NCBI GenBank assembly: GCA_903813345.2
Contig: CAIIXF020000003.1
Span: 13,842,931-13,906,930, forward strand
DNA: 64,000 nucleotides
Source of the DNA: Owenia fusiformis
Lineage: Eukaryota > Annelida > Polychaeta > Sabellida > Oweniidae
Direction of reading: 5' to 3'
Part shown: positions 1-11,300 of the stretch, piece by piece
Position numbering within the stretch: the first letter of the stretch is position 1
Layout: the number at the start of each line of letters is the position of its first letter
The notes under the pieces: model-generated
The model's input: the letters and a program-made list of their open reading frames with translations, nothing else
Told to the model about the DNA's origin: nothing
The model's database searches: none
Position numbers and translations under genes: made by a program

Positions 1-290
1 GGTTTGCTAAAATGTCACCACACTCATGCTGTACCTTTCCCAACGCGTTTAACTGTCACGCTTAATTTGGTACAGCCCCTGTGATTACATGTCGCACAAA
101 ACTAGGGATTCAAACATAGCTATTCCAGCCAATCAGAACATGCTATTTCAACTCAAGGTCACTAGTTAAACGGTTGTTATGATAATGACTGCGAAAATAA
201 GTTATTTTGATGATTTCTTATCCTTTAGTTGATTTTAGAGAAAACATTTTGCAACGTGTGAAAATAATTTATAGGTACATTCCTGGCCAG

Positions 291-782
291 ACCATTTCTG
301 TAGCTACATATTTAGCAAAACACATGTAAATGTTTTAATATAGTCAATATTGATAATTTAAAAACGTAGTAGTTTCCATTAAGCTGTTATCTCTTAAGAT
401 TTCACTCAGAAAGTGATGTCATCGACTCTCAACTTTCATAACCTTACCTATAACAGTAAAGAAAAGTACCACAACATCACTTCTAGACAAGTGGTCCTTA
501 CTTTATGGGAAAAACTATTTTCAGAGCTTGTCAACTTAAAATGAAAGAAGACTTTTAGAAGGATTAAATCAAAGACAAAATTAAAGAATATTCATCTGGT
601 TTTGTAATTCTTAATAGCTCCTTTCCTAATGCTATGCAAAGTTGAGAGTCGATGACCTCACTTCCTGAGTTAAATCCTATAAGACTGCAGGCTGCTGGAA
701 TGGAGCGCTACATTTTTTAAGTTATCAATATTGACCATATCAAAATATTTTCCGTGTTTTGCTAAATATGGAAGGTATATGG
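291..782. repeat. Imperfect inverted repeat, two arms of about 150 bp
   Basis: The arm at 291-440 reappears as its reverse complement at 633-782. Both arms contain the TATTTAGCAAAACAC-like block and a GAGAGTCGATGA-like block, separated by about 190 bp. The copy is diverged and encodes nothing visible. Sequence just before the left arm (around 130-270) resembles 7660-7775, so this is a dispersed family, probably an old foldback or MITE-type element. Confidence 0.7.
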
Positions 783-860
783 TTTAAGCCCAAGACTCAA
801 TGAATTATGTAATGACCATTTCTTTCAGGTTTCCTCAGATTAACAAGAAATGGTCATTCC
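783..860. repeat. MITE end fragment followed by a short hairpin
   Basis: The segment at 783-802 matches the terminus of the small MITE at 7776-7900 (AAGCCCAAGACTCAATG). It is followed by a hairpin, 811-859, in which AATGACCATTTCTT pairs with AAGAAATGGTCATT. Only one end of the MITE is recognisable here. Confidence 0.55.
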
Positions 861-1249
861 AGGGCATAAATTCTTAAACAATTAGCCTAACATTATGGCA
901 TCAAAATACCAGAACAGAGAATAACATAGGAATATCCTATGGTTTTGAAAAAATATCATTTATATCAATGAGTGGATATAGATATCTTTACGAGTGAGCG
1001 CAGGGAATGAGTTACGATATTGATATCCATGAGTGGATATAATTCATATTTTTGAAAAAACATGGGATTGTCCGTTTATACCATGGGAAATCTTAACCCA
1101 GCAAAAAAATTGTTAAAGAAATTTTAAAAAGATTTCGAAAAACAATTTTGGAAAAAAAAATTGAAGGAAAAAATCTAAAACATATTTTTAAGAAAATCTT
1201 GAAAAAAGTTTTGAGAAAAACATTTGACAAAAAATTATTGAAAAAATCT

Positions 1250-1333
1250 AAACCATCGAATATCACTTTGAAACCATCGAATATCACTTTTAAAACCATC
1301 GAATATCAATATAAAGTGATATTCGATGGTTTG
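1250..1333. repeat. Short tandem and inverted repeat, AAACCATCGAATATCAC
   Basis: Three direct copies of a roughly 20-bp unit containing ACCATCGAATATCA lie at 1250-1308. One inverted copy at 1312-1333 closes them into a stem-loop. The flanking sequence, 1095-1250, is a low-complexity A-rich tract. Short ORFs on both strands here are composition artefacts. Confidence 0.75.
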
Positions 1334-2019
1334 GGGATTTTTTGCTAAAATATGATCTTGATCCGTGTATCAAATATATCTTCACCTCATATTCGATCTA
1401 TATCTTTGTAACCATGGGATAAATAGAGATTATCCTATATGAGGTTCTGGATATTGGGATTATCCCGAGGCCAATATAATATATCTGCCCGAGGGCCGTA
1501 GGTCCCGAGGGTAGATATATTATATTGGCCAAGGGATAATCCCAATATCCTGAACCGACTATAGGATGATCTGTTTATCCCATACCAATCACATTGTTCA
1601 ATTGGCTAAAGTTCAGAAACTTTGCAACCAACCGTGGAATTATTTTAAAATATTCATGTCCAGTTTTGTATTCTTGCCGTAGCCAGATTTTCCTGTTCAA
1701 ATCTTTGATTATTAACGGGGCATACTGTTCCTTCACTTTTTTAAAGCATCAAACAGACCGCGATTGTCTGCGTTTTTCTCCATTGTCGTTTACAGTATGC
1801 GAACGTTACAAAAAAGAACCAATACGGGAACAGCGATTATGACGTAGCGCGCAGATATACAGGGTGACCGGAAAAAAAGGAGACCATTGAAATAGGCAAT
1901 ATCTCCTAAAATAGACTAGTGACATCAATGAAATTTTGCATACATCAGGACAGTCCTATGGAAATTTGTTCCTGAAAGTGTCAATACAAGCAGTCAACTG
2001 GTTCAGGAGCTATGATCAT

Positions 2020-2220
2020 TTACATAACATGCTCCAAATAGGCGCAATTGAGACCAACGCAGAGCTGGATACATTTGGCAAATACCCTTACATATTCCGA
2101 CCTTGTTATGGCATTACATTTAGCATTTATTGCCACCTTTAGGTCAGCAATTGTCTCAGGATTGTTTTGGTACACATTGTCTTTCAAATTGCCCCACAAA
2201 AAGAAATCAGGTGGATTCAA
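2020..2220 (-). pseudogene. Mariner-type transposase C-terminal fragment (left arm)
   Basis: A 66-codon open stretch contains NPPDFFLWGNLKDNVYQNNP followed by a TIADLK helix. This is the typical C-terminal end of Tc1/mariner DDE transposases, around the last catalytic acid. It lacks the rest of the protein and lies inside the palindromic element, so it is a remnant and not a gene. Confidence 0.8.
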
Positions 2221-2469
2221 ATTTGAGTTGTATGGAGACGAAGCTTATCTGACCTATGGCTTCTGACTCAGTGGTCCCACTCAGTTACAGTATCATCCTA
2301 AGGAGGTTTTGGGCAGCCCTTGGTTTCCATATGGGATTTAATTGTGCCATATAGTGGTTTTAGTAACATGGCACTATGCCCAATACCTAAAGTGACTCTT
2401 AAGATTGGGTAAATCAGCACTTTGGCAACAGGATGATGAACCACATGTCAGATAACCCTTCATTGCCAT

Positions 2470-2606
2470 TACAGCCTAGACTTGAATCCTGCTGATTTCT
2501 TTTTGTATGGATATTTGAAAGACAATCTATACCAAAACAATCCTCAGACTATTGTTGACCTAAAGAAGGCAATCACTGCTATATGTAATGCCATAATAAT
2601 GCCATA
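2470..2606 (+). pseudogene. Mariner-type transposase C-terminal fragment (right arm, inverted)
   Basis: Plus-strand translation gives DLNPADFFLYGYLKDNLYQN followed by a VDLKKAI helix, the mirror-image partner of the left-arm fragment. Differences between the two show that the arms have diverged since the inverted duplication. It is a remnant. Confidence 0.75.
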
Positions 2607-2949
2607 GAGGGCAGAACATGTAAGGGTAGTTTGCCATATGAATCCAACTCTGCGTTGGTCTCAATTGTGCCTATTTGGAGCATGTTATGTAAATGATCAT
2701 AGCTCCTGAACCAGTTGAATGCTTGTATTGAAACCTTCAGTAACAAATTTCCATATAACTGTTCCAGTGTATGCAAAATTTCATTGATGGCACTTGTCTA
2801 GTTTAGGAGAAATTGATTACTTCAATGGTCTCCTTTTTTTCCGGTCACCCTGTACTATATCTGCCCGCTCGGAGCGGGACGTAAAGCTATATCTGCCCGC
2901 TGATGAAAATATAAGTTTCTACAAACCGGCTTCGTGTACCCGTAACACC

Positions 2950-3100
2950 TCCAAGTATGGGATAAAGGGTTTTATCCCATACTTACTAATAGTGTTATAG
3001 GTAAATAACATGTGGGAATATAAACGATATCTGAGGTGAGCAGGTGATATATATATCTCCCGCTGAGGTGAGCGGGAGATATATATATCAATCGCTCAAC
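2950..3100. repeat. Palindromic cluster (TATGGGATAAA and GCGGGAGATATATAT hairpins)
   Basis: Two adjacent hairpins are visible. One is formed by GTATGGGATAAAGGG against TTTTATCCCATAC (2957-2987). The other, around 3045-3085, is formed by ATATATATCTCCCGC against GCGGGAGATATATAT. They belong to the same palindrome-rich tract as 3335-3936. Confidence 0.65.
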
Positions 3101-3334
3101 AATAATACCCAGGAATTTCGTTTTAGAGCTCTGGAGTTAAAAAAAACGATAACTGTTAAGAACTTTACATTGAGATTTAAGATATTGATGTTTTGACTGT
3201 AGTTTGTAATTTGTGATTGTTACATGAGGGTTCCATAACGCTGATAACACTCAAGGCATACTTAGTAATCTACTAATCTTCATAATCTACTAAGTATAGG
3301 ATACATCAGTTATTAAATGCTCGATTTTTGATAC

Positions 3335-3564
3335 AGGGTCCCTACGGTCCCTCGGGTAGATAATATATTGCATTTCCCTCAGATATACCCTGTATCAAAA
3401 ACCTCCCATTAAATAACCTCTGAATATATAAGGGTTATGTACTGGGAGGTTTTGGATACAGGGTTTATCCCAAGGGAAATATGTGTATCTCACGAGGGAC
3501 CGCAGGGACCGAGGGAGATACACATATTTCCCGCGGGATAAACACTGTATCCAAAACCGACCGT
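3335..3564. repeat. Two palindromic hairpins with GC-rich apex
   Basis: Hairpin one (3335-3397) is bounded by GATACAGGGT and ACCCTGTATC. Hairpin two (3438-3564) pairs GGTTTTGGATACAGGGTTTA with its complement and has the apex CGAGGGACCGCAGGGACCGA. Between them is CTCCCATTAAATAACCTCT, a 19-mer that recurs exactly near 44536. The apex resembles those at 1.5, 28.1 and 57.8 kb although the arms differ. Confidence 0.75.
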
Positions 3565-3579
3565 ACATAACTGGTGTAT

Positions 3580-3936
3580 CTCATACTTGAGTGGGTTTGG
3601 GGTAGATATAACCTTTACCACCTTTTTCAAATGACAAGATAGGCCTATACTGTAAAAGCACAATTTATATTTAACATTTTAATGATATTCCTTCGGTTCA
3701 ATACAATAGAAGTGTAACATTTAAACTTTTTGAAAAATTTTAAACTTCTGAAATTTAAATTTTTAAAATTTTTTAACTTTTTTAAACTTTTGAAAAAATT
3801 CCCGGGAGCGGGATGGATATATTATATATGCCCGCATTTGGCCTAGAGCGGGACATATACAATATATCCTGCCTGCTCCTCGGATATGATATATATTCCC
3901 GGGTGATATCTACCCCAAACCCACTCAAGTATGAAA
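3580..3936. repeat. Inverted repeat with ~30-bp ends (CATACTTGAGTGGGTTTGGG)
   Basis: The arm at 3580-3610 is repeated as its reverse complement at 3906-3936. The interior holds an A/T tract of short TTTTAAA-like repeats and a further GCGGGATGGATATATTATAT palindrome around 3785-3895. No coding potential was seen. Confidence 0.75.
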
Positions 3937-3959
3937 TACACATGTATATCACTTCAAAA

Positions 3960-5052
3960 TACGACAGGAGTTACAAATTTTAGCATTCGTAAGAACTAAG
4001 TGATTTATTTTTAGATCATTATTGGAGAACAATACTTAAATGTTTTTTTTAATTTTGATAAAACGATCTGGGAATCCAGTAAAATGTTAACGAAAATCGA
4101 TATACTTTAAATTTTAGTATTATCGAATTGTTCCCAGATCAGTGCAAGTTATGAATACGTTTGAAAAGAAGGAGATCCCCCTTTTCAATTCTAATGAATT
4201 AAACACATTTTGCATTTCAAAAATTTATTATAATCAAACATTTTTCAGATGATAAAATGAGGACCATGTAAGGAAACAGTATCTATATTCTTTGTTACAA
4301 CGTATGTCGTTGTGCATATCGAATAAAATGCACAAACATATTTTAAATGAAGTTTGAATTTAATGAAGCGAAAGCAATCATCACATGTTAATATGTTCTT
4401 GGAAATCATAATTATATGTGTATATTTCGGCAACCTCAACATTAATATTCGACAAGAAATTTCAAGAATGAATTAACTATTTTAGAATAGTCATAAACGA
4501 GTTGATATATTTTGCTAGCACAAATAATGTGCGATACACTTTTGCACAATGAGCACGAAATTGACATTGATTATTATGTTATTGTCGTAGTCGTACCAAT
4601 AAAGTTCTAAAAGGCAGACCCAATGTCCTGTTTAAGAACCCCTATTATTCTTACTATTGAAAATAAATTCTAGCAATAATATCCTACATGAATCGACTTG
4701 TTGAGACTCGATCAACATGAGTTCTGAGAAAATGAGGATTTCAGCAAGGGTGCATTGACCTAACATGGGAAAACATGACGATGACTTAGCATAAGGAATA
4801 CCATCAAGTATGTCTACATGTAACGTCAATGCATCCTGGCTGATATCCTCATTTTTCTCTGACGAACTAAAGTTGTTCGATTCTCAACAAGTACATTCAT
4901 CATTTGTCAATTGTAAACGTGGGTAAAGAAGTTTTAGTTCTGAGTCCATTTGCATTACCATGCGAGCTGTCATCGAAGTGTTGTGCTCCACTGCCGGCAC
5001 CTCGCTATATTTATCAGGAACTGAGTACCTGTATAGCTCCCGGTGAGTTCGC
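3960..5052. other. Region downstream of the peptide gene, presumed 3' UTR and intergenic
   Basis: No convincing exon was found on either strand. Minus-strand AATAAA-type polyadenylation signals occur near 4220 and 4012, either of which could end the peptide transcript. The choice between them cannot be made from sequence alone. Confidence 0.4.
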
Positions 5053-5347
5053 TCAAAGCATGGCATTGGCTCGACGGGCCTCGCTATAGCGCTGCTCAAA
5101 TTCATTTCGTGCATTAATGAATCTATAGAGGTCGCTGAAATCGCCATCATTAAAGTCACCTCCTCTTTTTTTCATTGGGAATCCGACGCTCCTACATGGC
5201 CTTCCCCAACTCACGAATCCGCAATCCTGTATTGTCTTTAAAGCTCGACACATTTGGAGTTCTTCGATGGTGCATGAGGCTAAGTTTTGAACACAGCAAT
5301 TTTTGTCTTTCTTTTTTCTCCGAATGGAAACCTCATCTTCTTTTTTA
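5053..5347 (-). CDS. Peptide precursor exon 3 (cysteine domain and tail)
   Basis: The acceptor TATTTTCAG precedes T, which completes an Asn codon with AA from exon 2. The frame then runs 97 codons to TGA at 5055-5053. It includes the RRKKK run, all six clustered cysteines, the segment CGFVSWGRPC, the KKRGG processing-type site and the C-terminal tail ending ANAML. Overlapping ORFs in other frames are shadows. Confidence 0.82.
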
Positions 5348-8300
5348 CTGAAAATATAACACTTAGGTGTGTGTTTTGTGTAAGTTAAATATTTATTATA
5401 TTTCTCGTGGTTATATTTTTTTCAAGAATATACCTGCAGATAAATATCTTATGTATTTAAAAAGCTGATTAATTGTTTCAAAATATTTTGCAGGATATGT
5501 TGCACCTATTACTCTTGGTCATAAATGCAGTGTTTCATCAAATGCACTTACTTTATAAGATAGCGAAGTAGACTTTGGTGGGTCAGTCCTTGCGTACCAG
5601 CGACTTCTTCATAACCAGCGTCAGTGAGTTGTGTATCCGGCAGAGGGTAGAGTTTGAAACAGTCAGCTGAAATGCATTGTAAATATCATTTTGACAATGC
5701 TATATTTAAAAAATAAACATAACTTGAAATATAAAACATAAAATTACACGGTGCCATGTCTAAAAACGACGGCCGTAGCTTGACAAAATCAATATAGATT
5801 ATCTATACAGCGTACTGCTTATCTCTAGTATATTTTATGCTGCATATCTCTCGATTTTGAGAAGCTACGGTCGCCATACGGTTGCCGTAGATTTTATGTG
5901 ACTGAGGCCTTGTTGCTATAATCAATAGAGACTCAAAGAGAGCAGGGGTCCTTGATAAGTTAAAGTGTCTCCAGACTAATGACATAAGATGAATTATCAA
6001 AATTGCGGTTTCATAAAATTCCAAGAGTAAATAATTACACCCAGGAGAATAATCATTGTCTTCCCGTCGACATTATACGGTCCCATGATTAGACTTTGAC
6101 GAATTACATAGTGTGTCGTTTTAGATTAATTATCATCTCACCGCTGTTTCATCTTACACATTAACTATTCTCATGGTAACTCAATGTGAAATTATTTGTT
6201 GCAAATATCATAGCATTTCACCATATCCTTTGTGGTTTATTTAATGGTCTCATCCGCCTCTACACTGCGTTCACTACGCCCAAATATATTCACGTCGCTT
6301 GTTTTGTACGACTTTGATTGATTTAAAATTATTATTTTTATATTAAATTCTCAGATGGGTGAATGATTACGCTTAATAACGGTACAAGGTTCTGATTCGA
6401 ATTGCTAATGACGAAAGACAAAATAAAAACTGTCTCAGAATACGTTCACAGTGGTCATTATTAATATACGAGGAAGAAAACGTACGTAATACATGACAAC
6501 CGCCATTCTTTTTTATTGGAGCTCTATGAAGCTTACTAAATGGACAATGGTTTTTAAGGACTATTAGAATAGACGACCTTAAAGATAAGGTTAACGCTAA
6601 AGTACTCTTAATTACAACAGTAAATAAACGTAACGCATTTTTCCTATTTAATAGATATTTCCTTGGAATTATAAAATGCCATTGGATTTATATTACAGAA
6701 TCATGCATTTGCAATATTCGTTTCGGCAGAGATTTCCCGATATGATATATAGTATAATCGAAAACATCTTCCACGCAAATCAGTCATGGATCGTAGTTTA
6801 TAAGCAATGTTTAATTATTGGAGCACATCATATAACCATTTTATACCAATTGAGAAAATACTTTTTTTGTTCATGTCGATGCTTAAAGATGTAATAAAAT
6901 GACAGTTAGAATATTTTTAGATTCTACTTGGCACACCGAGCGGCTCTTTTGTTATAACTTTAACTATGCTGTCAGTGATATTTCGTCAAAAAACACGACG
7001 TTGTATTAAGGCGAATCTGTCAACCTCTGAAATTTTATTTTCGCAGAGTTTTTGTCATGTGACCATAACAGTTTTGACGTACCGTGCTCGAAGTTAATCA
7101 TGTTGTCTGGCCTAACAACATTAAAAAGATACGTTAGAAAAGCCCGAATCCTCAAACACGTTGCGTCTATGTAGTTCTAGTTCTATAACTTACACGCTTT
7201 TACAAACGATTTAGCTCTAATCGACTCACTCACTTAACTGGCATGGACCACCCTTTGAAAAATTGAAAATAGCATTCATCTGTTAATACAATAAAAAGCA
7301 TTCGACTGGGACACGCTTTGCAAAATTGATGAAATAACCTTATAATTGGCATACATACGGGGGAGTAACTGTTTCAGTGTAATTGAACCGGCCCTTAGAA
7401 TCCGAGTCTCACACAGTTTTACTTTTGTAAACAGACAAGGTAAATATATTATTATTTTATTCATACTTTCGAACATTTTCCATTTATTTTTCTTGGACTA
7501 AGGATGGTGTTTTAAGCATATAAATTGTCAATCGAAGTAATTCATCAAGTGAATACTTGTTAATATCGAATTGAAGTCGTAATTCATTGGTTTCAAGCTA
7601 TTTCAATTAGTTTGTCACATGCGTAACATGCATTTTACACATAGCTAGGCAAGGTGTGTCCGATTCCAGCCAATCCGAACAGAGTGTTCACATAATGACT
7701 TGTCAACTTGACCCTTGCATAATTGAAAATGTGTTATTTTAGTGATTTAGAAAAAATTGCAATGTGTGAAAAGAATTTAAGCCCAAGACTCAATGTAGCT
7801 GCTTCATTCCACTAAGGCGTTGTGCGCAGTCATGCAAAGGTTTGAAAACAACACCTTCATGGTATGATTCGGCAAACAATGCATTGAATCTTGGGCTAAA
7901 ATCCTTTAGTATATAACTAGAACTATGCATTCATTGTCAACATTTTAATTGATCTAGCCTTTCAACCTAAACATACAACATCTTTAGAGTTTTTTAATCT
8001 GTGTCCAGTGCTACAATCAGACCAACAACCATTTTTGCGCGGATCCTCTCGGAAAAGGGAAATTTGTGTATAGAACGTCAAACATATGTTTCCATGAACT
8101 GAGATTTGGGGGATTGATCCAGTTTAGCAGTTATTTCAAATTATTTCATCAATAATGATGCATATATGTCTTTATATTCCATTTTAAATGGCCGTGTTTT
8201 CATAACCAATGAAGTTGGGATTCTGAGGACCGGTTATACTCATTTACACTTGAACAGCTACTCCCCCGTGTTAAACTAAGAGTGAACAACTCGTTTTTCA

Positions 8301-11300
8301 GGTCAGAGTTAAATTCTTATTTACAAAATCGTATTTCGCTGCATGCGAATTGATTCATTTTGTGTCATACAATCGTTTCAATGTGACATAAAATATGTGC
8401 TCTGAAAATGAAATCAGTTTTGCCCCGAAAGCAGACACGTGCTGACTTTATATTCCCGATATCATGATAAAATGGACGTTCTGGTGTTTCATCATCCTCA
8501 AGGGTAATCTAAATCTAGTAAAACGGTTTTATCACATCTTTAACTATTCATATTCTATAGGTTGATTACATGAGTGTTCTACATTATCACTTTACAGAAA
8601 GTTCTAACTCATCAATATGCGTTGTATCCCCTTTTTAGCAATTTCTTTTACCTAACTCATTTCTAGATTCAAATTCCATAATCAACTTATAACAACATTT
8701 ATGAAATTAATATCCGCTTAGACTTAGTCCTACGCATGCCAGCTGAATGTGGCAAATGGTTCTTTCTATATAGTAGAGTTAAAGACAAGTAATGCCTTGG
8801 TCACAAATGCTCCGATCCATCGGCCGGCGCCCGGCCGATTGAGTGTATTGTTCAATATTGTATTCAATTTTGAACAAAATACTCAATCGGCCGGGCGCCG
8901 TAGTGAAAATCGGAGCAAATGTGACCAAGGCATTAGCAAGGTGACGAAAACCTGATAAAGCAGTAAGATAAATTGTCTTTAGAGAAAGCCTTCCTCTAGC
9001 CTCTTTAGGAAAAGAAGAAGATAACATCAGTCTACACCAGTTCCGATTTTTAACTGAAATATTAAGCAGCGCGCTTGCATGGTCGCATAATGTTTCCCTT
9101 TTATATATTTTTAATATTTTTTACAATTTTCAATCTCCTTCTCATTTTTATAAGAATGTTATGGCATGAGATTCTAGTCATTTTAATAGCCTTTTTGTGG
9201 ACTTCATAATTAATATTAAGGTATTTTTCTAGTTTATAAATTTTCTATACATTTCTATACATTCTTGCTTTTAAGTTGTACTCAAACCATTTTACTCGAT
9301 TTAGAGATATTAATGCTATCTTACCGTATGAAAGCCACACTTTACGATGGTGAGCCATCAACAATTCCAAAAAATCATTTTATCATGATATCGCGGCAAA
9401 ACTGATTCATTTTCAGAGCAGACATTTTACGTCACGTCAATTCAAAATGCGATGGCGACCTGTAATCAGGTCATGATGACCTTCTAGATTAAGGGACGCG
9501 TTATACGACCGTTGCACACCGACGTGGTGCGATCTAAACGAACTGCTAATGAGATGGACGTATTGAAGACTGTTTATGAACGAAGTAGCTAATTATTTTA
9601 GACATATTTCCCGACCACAGCCAGATTGATTTCAGCTACATGTGTTTTTTTAAAGAATAGTTATTGACATTTATTAACTATTATATTTCAAGGTTTTGAT
9701 TAATATGCTTGTATCTGTTTGATGAGAACTGTCTTTATCTTGGAAAAACTTTGTTATTCCACAGAAAAATGTCAATTTGACCTTTTCCATATAAATGGAA
9801 ATAGATGGCATCATGGTTTTGGTAGGGCTATGGTAGGGCTAGAATACATGTAAATGTATTGCAAGAGTCGCTTGATTTCTTTATTTAAGAAGCAATTCCA
9901 TTTAGATAAACTTAAAACACCATTGGAATGTAACTATATGATCTTATTGACATGTTGATTGTGATTTCACATTAAAATTGTGATCCTTGTAAGAGTAAAT
10001 TAACTTTTAAGGTTTTTCAGCGTTGTGTCAATGGGGATTTAGTCCGACCTTTTTTAGACAACTAGAAAATCATTAGAATTTGAATAAAGGTGAATAACAG
10101 TGCAAATCAGTTACACAGGGAATTCGAATATGCTATCAAATGGAAGAACATTTTAGTCTTTAATGGTTAACAATGCAGATCTCCTAGAATCTCATTAAAA
10201 ACGAGATTTCAAAGCTAAATGGAAAAAGAACCATTCACAGATTGCCTTCACAACAGTATAGCCTAATAATTTGAAATACATTATTGGCATTATCTACTTT
10301 CACAATCAGTGAACCTTTTGGGGCTTTCCTGGCATATACCAAATAGTGTATGATCCCTATACAGATATTAACAAATATGGGACCTTTATTTCAGACTTAC
10401 CTAGTATTTTTATGTATTTTGAATAAGCTTGTAGTTTGAATTAGAAGAAATTTAAATGATATAGCGAATATGCAGATGCGAGTAGGCAGTTACCAGTTTC
10501 ACCACCAGATGGCTCGTTCGGGTCAGATAGCATGGCGGGTATAGTAAAGTTCCTTTTAATTAAATTAATTAAATTTTAGTGGTTTAATTTTCATATCACC
10601 ATTATGTAAGAAAATGTTATCTGTCCAAAACAAGAAAAGATATTTCACTTTTTGTGATTTTGTAACATGGGGTCTATGGGGAATCTCAACGAACCACACA
10701 TTTCTAAAAAAGAAATTTCAAAGTTGATAAATAATTTTCGAAACCATATTTCTAGATGTACTTTTACATGTAGATTTCAAATATGACATCGCTTTGACTT
10801 AATTTTGAATATTTAATGACTATTATTTCTACTCGCATCTAGTCTATTATGGAGCAGAATAAACATGTTTGCCTTGCGCACCTTAGATATGATAATTATC
10901 GAACTACCGTGCAAATTAAAATAGGATGTAAAATTTATTATAAACACAAAATGACACTGTTTTATAGATAATAAATACTCTTTCACCATTATTGCTCATT
11001 TTGACAGCTGATTCCCCAAATTCATGAAAAATGACTCACGTTGTATTTTTAATTACACCGCGATTTAAACGTGTTCATGTTAAGTTCAATGTTAGAATAG
11101 GTTTGGTTCAACGAGGGGACACGATATTAATTTCGCGATTGCATCATTGCTAACAAATGAAAAGTTGTCCGTTATCTCATTGATCACACCTACTATACGA
11201 TGTCATGTAAAAATAGCAATTCCTATAAGAGGTAAATCCCTTTTTGACAGATCAGATTAAAGAAATCTATAACAATGTATCACCGTACTTCATCACGTTT

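Larger units (their letters stand above)
1860..2852. mobile_element. Nested palindromic Tc1/mariner-type element
   Basis: The element begins CAGGGTGACCGGAAAAAAAG and ends with the exact reverse complement. It is flanked by TA on both sides, as expected for the Tc1/mariner superfamily. The two halves are near mirror images over several hundred bases. Each half carries the C-terminal part of a transposase reading outward in the opposite orientation: minus strand at 2020-2220 (NPPDFFLWGNLKDNVYQNNP) and plus strand around 2480-2600 (NPADFFLYGYLKDNLYQNNP). The aspartate in NPxDFF is the position usually occupied by the third catalytic acid. No N-terminal DNA-binding part or first catalytic residues are present, so this is a non-autonomous derivative. 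Confidence 0.85.
1423..2966. mobile_element. Palindromic repeat element, copy 1 (interrupted by a mariner-type insertion)
   Basis: 1423-1582 is an inverted repeat whose arms contain GGATATTGGGATTATCCC and CCAATATAATATAT, with a GC-rich apex near 1485-1512. It continues through a degenerate reading-frame segment (1590-1840, minus strand) to a GATATA end. It resumes at 2853 with the GCGGGCAGATATAG-type block up to a GTATGGGATAAA edge near 2966. The same modules occur in the same order, inverted, at 57271-57840. There they are contiguous, which shows that 1860-2852 is a later insertion. The reading frame carried by the second copy is broken here. Confidence 0.75.

Noticed and set aside
5053-5253. 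Elevenin-type neuropeptide
   Set aside because: Two cysteines eight residues apart followed by RSV recall elevenin, but here four more cysteines precede them and the peptide does not directly follow the signal peptide.
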